Notes under the pieces: generated by a model
Database searches by the model: none
Seen by the model: only the letters and a program-made list of their open reading frames with translations
What the model was told of the DNA's origin: nothing
Shown here: positions 1 through 5,372 of the stretch, piece by piece
How positions within the stretch are numbered: position 1 is the first letter of the stretch
Layout of the letters: the number at the start of each line of letters is the position of its first letter
Source: an uncultured Clostridia bacterium
GTDB taxonomy: Bacteria > Bacillota > Clostridia > Christensenellales > Borkfalkiaceae
Length of the DNA stretch: 6,744 bases
Direction of reading: 5' to 3'
Assembly: GCA_947629225.1 (NCBI GenBank)
Contig: CANRCY010000079.1
Coordinates: 1 to 6,744 of the forward strand
Made by a program: the position numbers and the translations under genes

Positions 1-346
1 CTTCCATCGCCGCATTTGCGCGGCGGCATTGTTGCAGAAACATGGAAGAGGCGTAATCGGAAAGTTGCACATAGGCGATCTTGCGGTCGTTTTCGGCGGC
101 GACGCGCTTCACGATGTTCTCCCGTTCGAGCTTCGTCACGATCTGCGAGACGGCGGAACGGGTGATATGCAACCGCTTTGCAAGCTCCGAGGAAATGATC
201 TCATTCCCCCTTTCGCGCTCCATGACGACTTCTTGCAGAAGACGGAACTCCGTCTTGGAAAGCGTCGCTTTCCCCATGAAAAAATCGAGTTTTTCAAGTC
301 CCTTTGCAACTTCGAGCAATTTGATCAGATATTTGTTGATCTCCAT
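1..346 (-). CDS. MarR-family transcriptional regulator (3' end cut off by window edge)
   Basis: The first 115 residues of a winged helix-turn-helix protein are present; MarR proteins usually have about 140-160 residues, so the C-terminal dimerisation helix is missing. The DNA-binding domain is clear. A helix-turn-helix covers about residues 50-75, with ELAKRLHITRSAVSQIVTKL at 54-73. The wing follows at 83-96, with the family's D-R signature (NDRK, 86-89) and a final YVQLS strand. The ATG at 346 is preferred over an in-frame ATG at 358, because the GGAGGA Shine-Dalgarno lies between them, 4 nt before 346, and nothing precedes 358. Such proteins bind palindromic operators as dimers, often in their own promoter, and release DNA on ligand binding or thiol oxidation. 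Cys107 is the only cysteine in the visible part. The ligand and target genes cannot be read from the sequence. An inverted repeat over the -35 box suggests self-repression (inference). Confidence 0.93.
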   Translation of the reverse strand, partial: MEINKYLIKLLEVAKGLEKLDFFMGKATLSKTEFRLLQEVVMERERGNEIISSELAKRLHITRSAVSQIVTKLERENIVKRVAAENDRKIAYVQLSDYASSMFLQQCRRANAAME

Positions 347-350
347 TTCT

Positions 351-356
351 TCCTCC
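351..356 (-). promoter_or_regulatory. Shine-Dalgarno of marR
   Basis: GGAGGA on the minus strand, 4 nt before the ATG at 346. It overlaps the alternative in-frame ATG at 358 and so decides the start in favour of 346. Confidence 0.8.
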
Positions 357-380
357 ATTGTACGGTACTGAACAAAATTG

Positions 381-409
381 ATTATAACCGCAAAAAAAGT
401 TGCTGTCAA
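381..409 (-). promoter_or_regulatory. Consensus SigA promoter of marR
   Basis: On the minus strand a perfect -35 TTGACA (409-404) and a perfect -10 TATAAT (386-381) are separated by exactly 17 bp. Transcription would start near 374, giving a leader of about 28 nt before the ATG at 346. A promoter this strong on a regulator gene suggests that it is held down by a repressor, most simply its own product (inference). Confidence 0.93.
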
Positions 410-423
410 GTTGTAAAGACAGC
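402..423. promoter_or_regulatory. Inverted repeat over the marR -35 box, candidate operator
   Basis: GCTGTC (402-407) and its exact reverse complement GACAGC (418-423) are separated by 10 bp, a 22-bp dyad. The left arm contains most of the -35 hexamer (404-409), so a dimer bound here would block RNA polymerase. Size and placement fit a MarR operator. Only the six outer bases of each arm are symmetric and binding is not shown. Confidence 0.5.
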
Positions 424-446
424 TTTTCAAAATTTTCACAAAAATA

Positions 447-1574
447 TTATTTATCCGCCACAGAGGGCTTCGCACCGAGATAGCCGTAAAACCCGCAGGC
501 AAGGTTTGCGTTGAAAAGTTTTCTCCTCTTTTGCGCCCTTCCGCCGAAGGCACGCTCCGCCTGCCCATAGGCGGAGAGAAAATAACAGCTCCAATCGGGC
601 AAGGCGCGGTACATTCTGCCGAAATCGCGGTAGAGGGCAAACAGATCGTCCTCTTTGAGCCGCTCGCCGTAGGGCGGGTTGGAGATGAGCACGCCGAACC
701 GCTCTTCCGAAGAAAATTTCCGCATATCGGCGCAGACAAAGGTAATATGCTCCCCCACGCCCGCCCGCTTTGCATGGTAGCGGGCGGCGGAGACGGCTTC
801 TTCCGAAATGTCCGAGGCAAAGAGGGAAAGTTTGGTATGTCTGTCGCGCACGTCCTCCGCCTCTTGCCTGACTTGAGGCAGAACGTTCGGCGCGCACTTC
901 CATTTTTCGAAGTCGAACCCGCGGCGGGCGTTGGGCGCGATGTTGAGCGCATAGAGCGCCGCTTCGACGGGAATGGTGCCGCTCCCGCAGAAGAGGTCGG
1001 CAAAGGGCTTTCCCGCGCGGTAGATACTGCTTTCGATCATGGCGGCGGCGATCGTCTCTTTGAGGGGAGCTTCATAGGCAAGGGTGCGGTAGCCCCGCTT
1101 ATGCAGTCCTTCGCCCGAAGTATCGAGGGTGAAGGTCGCTCTGTCGCGGAACAGGGAAACGCCTACGACCGTCCGCTCTCCCCTCTCGTCGAGCGAACGC
1201 ACGCCGAGCTTCTCTTTCAGACGGTCGACGACGGCTTTTTTGACCACTCCGCCCGCCGCTTTGACCGCGCCGAGCTTGCTTTGGAAGCTCTTGCCGTCCA
1301 TGCGAATGAGGGAATGCGCGGAGAGAAATTCTTCCCACGGAAGGGAGAACGCGGCGTCGTACAGCTCTTCGAAGGTGGAAACGGGAACTTCGCCGAGTTT
1401 GATGAGCACCCGCTCGCCCGAGCGCAGAAAGACGTTGAGCCGCGCGACGTCGAAAAAACTCCCCGCAAGGGAAATTCTTCCGTTGATTGCGGGGCAGTCT
1501 CCATAGCCGAGAGAATTCAGTTGCCGTTTGACGGAGGCTTCTACCCCCGCCGCACAGGGAATGAGCAGGTCCAC
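447..1574 (-). CDS. ypsC: THUMP-domain class I SAM-dependent RNA methyltransferase (YpsC / RlmL-N type, 23S rRNA m2G)
   Basis: A 375-residue protein matching the usual length of the Bacillota YpsC family, which corresponds to the N-terminal methyltransferase half of E. coli RlmKL (guanine-N2 methylation of 23S rRNA, G2445). The N-terminus (1-45) is the family ferredoxin-like start (DLLIPCAAGVEASVKRQL). A THUMP RNA-binding domain follows at about 46-155. The linker signature LDTSGEGLHKRGYR (150-163) leads into the Rossmann methyltransferase domain. SAM motif I is DLFCGSGT (193-200), an acidic loop is at ASDIS (253-257), and the catalytic SNPPYGERL is at 298-306. The start is GTG at 1574: AGAGGAG precedes it at good spacing, and any longer reading runs antiparallel-free into the end of the upstream gene in another frame. 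Only 2 nt separate this GTG from the upstream TAA, and the Shine-Dalgarno lies inside the upstream gene, so translation is probably coupled. The exact target guanine is inferred from the family. Confidence 0.93.
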   Translation of the reverse strand: MDLLIPCAAGVEASVKRQLNSLGYGDCPAINGRISLAGSFFDVARLNVFLRSGERVLIKLGEVPVSTFEELYDAAFSLPWEEFLSAHSLIRMDGKSFQSKLGAVKAAGGVVKKAVVDRLKEKLGVRSLDERGERTVVGVSLFRDRATFTLDTSGEGLHKRGYRTLAYEAPLKETIAAAMIESSIYRAGKPFADLFCGSGTIPVEAALYALNIAPNARRGFDFEKWKCAPNVLPQVRQEAEDVRDRHTKLSLFASDISEEAVSAARYHAKRAGVGEHITFVCADMRKFSSEERFGVLISNPPYGERLKEDDLFALYRDFGRMYRALPDWSCYFLSAYGQAERAFGGRAQKRRKLFNANLACGFYGYLGAKPSVADK

Positions 1575-1576
1575 TT

Positions 1577-2695
1577 TTACTCCTCTGTCTCGTCCACCGT
1601 CTCGGGTTTTTCGGGTTCGGGAATGTATGGCTGTATGGGAGAGGTGACGGGCGTCAAGTCGTACTTGTCGTCGACGTCGCCGAGGAGCTCCTCGATCATA
1701 TCTTCGCGGGTGATGAGCCCGAGCGTATTCCCCTCCGAGCCGACCATCACCATGTGTTCGCGCATATTCTGCATCCGCTTCATGAGCACGGAGAGCTTCT
1801 CGTCCGTCGTCGTCCACGAGACGGGGCGCACGATGTTTTCGAAATTCGTCCTGCCCGCGAGCATATTCTCGTAGAAGTCGGCGCGGTACAGAATGCCGAT
1901 GATGTTCTGCTTCGTCCCCTTATAGACGGGAATGCGCGAAAAGTTCGTTTCGCGGAAAAGGCGGAGCAGAAGGCGGCTGTCGTCCCTGATCTCGACGGCG
2001 ACCACGCGGTCGAGGGGGATCATGCAGGAGCCGACGTGCAATTCGTCGTAGCGCAAGGTCTTTTCGATGAGGTCGTGCTCGGTCTCGTTGAGAACGCCCT
2101 CTTTCTTGACGTCGGTGACGATCATTTTGAACTCTTCCTCGGTGTATTTGGGCTTCTTTTTGTTGAGCCCGAAAACAAGGAAGATGAATTTTTTCCACCA
2201 TCCGAATATCCAGTTGAGGGGCAGACAGACGAGGGAAAAGACGTAGAGCGGATAGGCGACCGCGCAGGCGAATTTTTCGGGCGATTCCTTTGCGAGCGTC
2301 TTGGGCGTGACTTCGCCGAAAATGAGCACGATCACCGTTAAAACGACGGTCGAGATCGTAGGTCCGAGCTCTTCGCCGAGCGCTGCCGTAAAGAGAACGG
2401 TCGCGATCGAAGCCGCGGCGATATTCACGATGTTGTTGCCGATGAGCAGCGTCGTTAAAACATTGTTGTAATTTTCGCTCATTTTGAGAGCGAGCCGCGC
2501 AGAACGCTTTTTGAGCGCATAGCGGCGCATACGAACGGTGGAAAAACTTGTGTAAGCTGTCTCCGTCGCGCTGAAAAAGCCCGAAAGAATGAGCAGCACG
2601 ACGAGTGCAATGACGAGTGCGAGCGTAATGCCCGTGAAAGGACTACTTGCGAGCAGCGCACTTGGGGGCAATCCCGCAGATGGGTCTGCGTCCAT
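1577..2695 (-). CDS. CNNM/CorC-like membrane protein (DUF21 + CBS pair), probable Mg2+/divalent cation efflux
   Basis: A 372-residue integral membrane protein. The CNNM (DUF21) domain covers about 20-190. TM1 ends in the family signature SGFFSATETAYTS (38-50), followed by LLIGNNIVN (83-91). A third hydrophobic segment runs into FGEVTPK (126-132), the conserved G-E-x-x-P-K motif. A membrane-associated hydrophobic stretch lies at about 145-175. A CBS pair (about 210-340) follows, ending in the hallmark EELLGDVDDKYD. Characterised relatives (CorB/CorC, YhdP, MpfA) move or sense Mg2+, with the CBS pair binding Mg-ATP. The usual C-terminal CorC_HlyC domain is absent; the protein ends in a Pro/Glu-rich acidic tail. 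ATG 2695 is chosen because AAAGGAGA precedes it, although the gap of about 12 nt is long. A GTG at 2734 would add 13 residues but has no Shine-Dalgarno. The gene heads an operon with the rRNA methyltransferase. Confidence 0.92.
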   Translation of the reverse strand: MDADPSAGLPPSALLASSPFTGITLALVIALVVLLILSGFFSATETAYTSFSTVRMRRYALKKRSARLALKMSENYNNVLTTLLIGNNIVNIAAASIATVLFTAALGEELGPTISTVVLTVIVLIFGEVTPKTLAKESPEKFACAVAYPLYVFSLVCLPLNWIFGWWKKFIFLVFGLNKKKPKYTEEEFKMIVTDVKKEGVLNETEHDLIEKTLRYDELHVGSCMIPLDRVVAVEIRDDSRLLLRLFRETNFSRIPVYKGTKQNIIGILYRADFYENMLAGRTNFENIVRPVSWTTTDEKLSVLMKRMQNMREHMVMVGSEGNTLGLITREDMIEELLGDVDDKYDLTPVTSPIQPYIPEPEKPETVDETEE

Positions 2696-2745
2696 GAAAG
2701 AACAAATCTCCTTTTTGCGTGCGGTATTTTGCACGTCTGATTATT

Positions 2746-2774
2746 ATTATACACGTTTTAGGGCGTGTTTACAA
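2746..2774 (-). promoter_or_regulatory. SigA-type promoter of the CNNM-methyltransferase operon
   Basis: On the minus strand TTGTAA (2774-2769, four of six consensus bases) and a perfect TATAAT (2751-2746) are 17 bp apart. Transcription would begin near 2739, giving a leader of about 44 nt to the ATG at 2695. That is too short for a Mg2+ riboswitch. The spacer holds a small inverted repeat, ACACG (2751-2755) and CGTGT (2764-2768). Confidence 0.75.
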
Positions 2775-2828
2775 GCATTTTTCGGAAAAATATGCCAAAT
2801 CCTGCCTATGAGCGAGAGGTTACCGTCC

Positions 2829-3417
2829 TCAAAGGCTCTCGGCGAGCTCCTTTGCGTTCGCCTGCGCGAGCAAAAGCCGCTTTTCCGCTTCGGCGGGAGG
2901 CTGGGTATCCATTCCCCATGCGGAGACGACGTCAAGCGCGCCGATGCCGAAGAATTTGCAAATCGCTTTGAGGTAGGGCGTCGCCTGTTCCATTTCGCTC
3001 CCGTCGGGGATCTCCATGCCGCGGGTCGTGAGAAAGATCATGCGCTCCGCCCTGCACTTCGTAGTTCCCCGCTTGGTCGCAAGAGAAGGTAATGCCCGCG
3101 ATCGAGACGTTTTCGATGTATGTTTTGAGGCGGGCGGGAATGCCCATGTCCCAGAACGGCGAGGCGACGAGCACAACGTCGGCTTCCGCGAGTTGTTTGG
3201 CATAGCCGAAGAGCGGATCGCCGAGCTTTCCCCCGTCCAAGAGCTTTTCGCGCGCAAAATAACGCGCCCTGTCGAGGGGGTAGATCTCCGCCGTGCCGAG
3301 GTCGACCCGTTCGATCGCATATCCTTCGGGAAGGGCGGATAAAAAAGCTTCGGCAAGTTTTTTCGTCCGCGAAACATCCCCGCGGATACAGCAATCGACA
3401 AACAGCAGTTTCTTCAT
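2829..3417 (-). pseudogene. NAD(P)H-dependent FMN/quinone-type oxidoreductase (flavodoxin fold), broken by a single-base frameshift
   Basis: The reading starts at ATG 3417 with a GGGAG Shine-Dalgarno 7 nt upstream, and makes good family sequence through residue 122 (about 3052). The rest is one frame over, from about 3050 to the TGA at 2829. Removing one G from the GGG at 3050-3052 restores a continuous 195-residue protein, a normal length for AzoR/NQO-like flavodoxin-fold enzymes. Visible motifs are a beta1 strand and phosphate-binding loop (LLFVDCCIRGDVSRTKKLAE, 4-23), ASPFWDMGIPARLKTYIENV (85-104), IFLTTRG (127-133 after repair) and KFFGIGALDVV. Such enzymes use FMN and NAD(P)H to reduce quinones, azo or nitro compounds in the cytoplasm; the substrate here is unknown. 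It lies 26 nt after the thioredoxin-reductase-like gene, probably in one transcript. No other damage is visible, so a sequencing error is a real alternative to a true pseudogene. No terminator is seen after it. Confidence 0.85.
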
Positions 3418-3443
3418 ATGATTTCTCCCATAGTTTCAATTCG

Positions 3444-4304
3444 TCATGTTGAGCGGTGCAGATAATCATGGACGGAATACGCCGCGACAAGCCCTTCGCC
3501 CGCGGCTTTGACGTATTGGTAAGGTCTGCCCGTCACGTCCCCCGCCGCAAACAGTCCCGCAAGGTTGGTGGACATATCCCGCGCGACCTTGACGTGCCCG
3601 TCTTCGGTCAAGAGCCCGCCCACGAGCACCGAGGGCGGCGCGGAATTTTTCAAAAAGAACACGCCGTCCGCTTCGAGCCGCTTTCCGCCCTTCGTCAAAA
3701 CGCCCGAAACGCGCCCCTCGCCCGCGATCTGAGCGACCGCGTCCTCCGAGGCTTCGATGTTCTCCGCGCGGAAACGGGCGCCGCGGTACTTGCAAAGGAC
3801 ATACACCTTTTTTGCGATGCCCGCAAGGTATTCCGCCTCGTCCTCGTAATTTTCCGAGGAGAGTTCGCAGACGATCGTCCTGTTTTTATAGAGGGAACCG
3901 TCGCACACGGCGCAATAGCTCACTCCCCGCCCGAGAAAGTCGGAAGCGCCTTTTACCGTCTCCGTCTCCACCCCCGTTGCGAGAATGACCGAGCGGGCGG
4001 AAAAAACAGTTTTCCCGCTCGTGAGCAAAAAACCGCCCTTTTCGGCATACACGCCGTCTATTTTCGCCTTTGTGAAGGGAATTTCTTCTGCCGCGCGTTG
4101 TTTTTCCAAGAGCGCCGCGAGCTCCTCGCCGCTCCCCATAAAGGAGGGAAAGTTCTTTACCCGCTCCGCTTTGAGCAGTTTCTCGCCGAAGGGCTCCGTT
4201 CCGACCCAAAGAAAATTCTTTTTGAAGTTTTTGAGCGCAAGCGCCGCCGTGTAGCCCGCGATCCCGCCGCCGATCACCGCCGCGTCGAATCTCTCGTTTT
4301 CCAT
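3444..4304 (-). CDS. trxB: Thioredoxin-reductase-like FAD flavoprotein lacking the NADPH motifs (probable ferredoxin-dependent type)
   Basis: A 286-residue protein, a little shorter than the usual 305-320 of NADPH thioredoxin reductases. The N-terminal FAD-binding motif is AVIGGGIAGYTAALAL (9-24), ILATG is at 107-111, the redox-active disulfide is CAVC (131-134, followed by DG), and the C-terminal FAD motif is GLFAAGDVTGRPYQYVKAAG (250-269). The FAD domain and active site are therefore complete. The NADPH domain is not. Where the family has a glycine-rich GGG-x-(S/T)-A loop there is CELSSENYEDEAEYLAG (146-162), and the arginine-rich HRR motif is KYRGARF (172-178). Clostridial ferredoxin-linked thioredoxin reductases (FFTR) are known to lack these motifs, so reduced ferredoxin is the likely electron donor (inference). 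It would reduce thioredoxin or a similar cytoplasmic disulfide protein. The next in-frame Met is residue 56, so ATG 4304 is the only sensible start; it has only a weak GAG before it. The gene has its own promoter and leads into the flavin oxidoreductase. Confidence 0.9.
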   Translation of the reverse strand: MENERFDAAVIGGGIAGYTAALALKNFKKNFLWVGTEPFGEKLLKAERVKNFPSFMGSGEELAALLEKQRAAEEIPFTKAKIDGVYAEKGGFLLTSGKTVFSARSVILATGVETETVKGASDFLGRGVSYCAVCDGSLYKNRTIVCELSSENYEDEAEYLAGIAKKVYVLCKYRGARFRAENIEASEDAVAQIAGEGRVSGVLTKGGKRLEADGVFFLKNSAPPSVLVGGLLTEDGHVKVARDMSTNLAGLFAAGDVTGRPYQYVKAAGEGLVAAYSVHDYLHRST

Positions 4305-4310
4305 GCTCTC

Positions 4311-4340
4311 AGTATATCATATTCCCGAAATTTTTGTCAA
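4311..4340 (-). promoter_or_regulatory. SigA promoter of the thioredoxin-reductase-like gene, leaderless geometry
   Basis: On the minus strand a perfect TTGACA (4340-4335) and TATACT (4316-4311, five of six) are 18 bp apart. Exactly six bases lie between the -10 hexamer and the ATG at 4304, which puts the expected +1 on the A of the start codon. The -35 box begins two bases after the hairpin at 4342-4382. Confidence 0.82.
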
Positions 4341-4341
4341 G

Positions 4342-4382
4342 CGCAAACGCCGCCGCGGGCAATGCCCGCGGCGGCGTTTGCG
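4342..4382 (-). terminator. Perfect 19-bp hairpin after the YitT gene, terminator-like but without a U-tract
   Basis: The arms 4342-4360 and 4364-4382 are exact reverse complements around a 3-nt loop. The stem is very GC-rich (GCCGCCGCGGGC core) with an AAA/TTT step near its base. It starts 5 nt after the TAA of the YitT gene, where a terminator is expected. On the minus strand it is followed by CTTGACAAAAATTT, and on the plus strand by TTCCGTTAC, so neither side has a proper U-run. It may act as an imperfect terminator, an mRNA 3'-end stabiliser, or a dispersed palindromic repeat. Confidence 0.65.
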
Positions 4383-4387
4383 TTCCG

Positions 4388-5308
4388 TTACTTGATGAAT
4401 TTTCCGTAGACCTCCGAGGTCGGCGTGAAGGACGCGAACGTCCCGGGATACTTCTTGATGATGCGCTGGATCTCGGCGATGTGCCGCTTGCGGATAATGC
4501 AGACAAGAACCTTGTGTTCGGAATGGGAGTACATTCCGACGCCCGGCATCTCCGTAACGCCGTGGTGCGTCCGCCGCATGATCTCGTCGGCGATCTCGTC
4601 CGCCTGATTGGTGACGATCTCGAAGCGGTACGCGACCTTGTAGCCTTGCAGAATGAGGTCGCACACCTTGCTCGTGACAAACAGGGAGACGAGCGCAAGG
4701 AGCACGGGCGTGAGCTTGCTCGTAAAGGGCGCGTTCCAAGGATAGTAGACGAAGAAGGAGACGAACACGACGCAGGCGTCGAAGGCGGACGTCATCCAGC
4801 TCACGCTCAAAAACCGCCACTTTTTATTGACGAGAGAGGCGAGAATGCTCGTTCCGCCCGACGTCCCGCAGCTCTTTATCATCACCGCAAGCGCCGCGCC
4901 GAGGAAAATCCCGCCCGCGATCGCGCCGAGCAAGCCATAGCTGATCGTCTGTTCGCCGTCGGGGCTCACAAATTTGAGATAGTCGAAGTGCGGAATATAA
5001 TCGAACACGATCAACAGCCCCGACGTCAACAACATCGAGAGCGTAGAGATGATCGCCTCGCGCTTCCCCAAAAAGAAAAACGCCACAAAAAAGAGCGGCA
5101 CGTTGATCATCAAGAGGAACCAGCCCGAGTTCAAGTGCGTTACATATTCGAGCAACACCGCAATGCCGTTCGTCCCGCCGGGCGCAAATTTGTTGGGCGA
5201 AACGAAAATATAGATGCCGAGCGCGCGCAGAATGCCCGAGAGCAGAATGGGCAAGACTGCCGAAAGGCAGACCGCCCCGATTTTTTTGAAAACAGCTTTC
5301 GTACGCAA
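4388..5308 (-). CDS. yitT: YitT-family membrane protein (DUF161 + DUF2179)
   Basis: A 306-residue protein with the standard length and layout of the YitT family. The N-terminal membrane part (about 10-220) has five or six hydrophobic helices, at roughly 13-35, 62-80, 86-104, 123-144, 168-189 and 199-218. It carries the family signatures FVSPNKFAPGGTNGIA (35-50) and KSCGTSGGTSIL (145-156). The cytosolic DUF2179 domain covers about 225-300, with HHGVTEMPGVGMYS (248-261) and a final conserved EVYGKFI. Many clostridia and bacilli carry several copies; the transport substrate or role is not established. The start is TTG at 5308, the only normal start codon before TM1, because an in-frame TAA lies upstream. 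A GGGGGAG Shine-Dalgarno directly abuts it, which is unusually close. The gene has its own promoter and is followed by the 41-bp hairpin, so it is probably monocistronic. Confidence 0.93.
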   Translation of the reverse strand: MRTKAVFKKIGAVCLSAVLPILLSGILRALGIYIFVSPNKFAPGGTNGIAVLLEYVTHLNSGWFLLMINVPLFFVAFFFLGKREAIISTLSMLLTSGLLIVFDYIPHFDYLKFVSPDGEQTISYGLLGAIAGGIFLGAALAVMIKSCGTSGGTSILASLVNKKWRFLSVSWMTSAFDACVVFVSFFVYYPWNAPFTSKLTPVLLALVSLFVTSKVCDLILQGYKVAYRFEIVTNQADEIADEIMRRTHHGVTEMPGVGMYSHSEHKVLVCIIRKRHIAEIQRIIKKYPGTFASFTPTSEVYGKFIK

Positions 5309-5315
5309 CTCCCCC
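5309..5315 (-). promoter_or_regulatory. Shine-Dalgarno abutting the TTG start of the YitT gene
   Basis: GGGGGAG on the minus strand ends directly at the TTG start (5308) with no spacer. No ATG, GTG or second TTG lies at the normal 5-9 nt distance in frame, so the start is kept at 5308 but initiation may be weak. Confidence 0.55.
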
Positions 5316-5337
5316 TTTTTTCGGAAAAAGCCGTTTT

Positions 5338-5366
5338 ATTGTACCACATCGGCAGAAAAACCGCAA
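5338..5366 (-). promoter_or_regulatory. Promoter of the YitT gene, extended -10 type
   Basis: On the minus strand TTGCGG (5366-5361, three of six) and TACAAT (5343-5338, five of six) are 17 bp apart, and a TGG directly before the -10 supplies the TGn extension that compensates for a weak -35. The expected +1 near 5331 gives a leader of about 23 nt. The -35 box lies six bases beyond the stop codon of the upstream gene. Confidence 0.65.
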
Positions 5367-5372
5367 CAAATT

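Noticed and set aside
9..26. Inverted repeat CGCCGC / GCGGCG near the left edge
   Set aside because: It lies inside the marR coding sequence and is explained by GC-rich codons for Arg and Ala.
347..446. Terminator between the methyltransferase gene and marR
   Set aside because: The gap is AT-rich with short A and T runs but no GC stem; only the marR promoter and its dyad are supported.
1575..1817. N-terminal extension of the methyltransferase by about 81 residues
   Set aside because: The extension lies wholly in another frame of the CNNM gene, is Arg/Asp-rich shadow sequence, and skips a well-placed Shine-Dalgarno before the GTG at 1574.
531..1874. Plus-strand open frame of 447 codons opposite the methyltransferase and CNNM genes
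   Set aside because: It is antisense to two well-supported genes, resembles no known family, and has no convincing start signal. Long antisense frames are expected in GC-rich coding DNA.
2696..2828. Possible terminator after the frameshifted oxidoreductase (GCATATTTTT and AAAAATGC around 2775-2795)
   Set aside because: The stem is six A-T pairs with a bulge before its outer G-C pairs and no U-run follows; it is too weak to call.
3456..4409. Plus-strand open frame of 317 codons opposite the thioredoxin-reductase-like gene
   Set aside because: Shadow of a gene with clear FAD and CxxC motifs; composition is that of an antisense frame.
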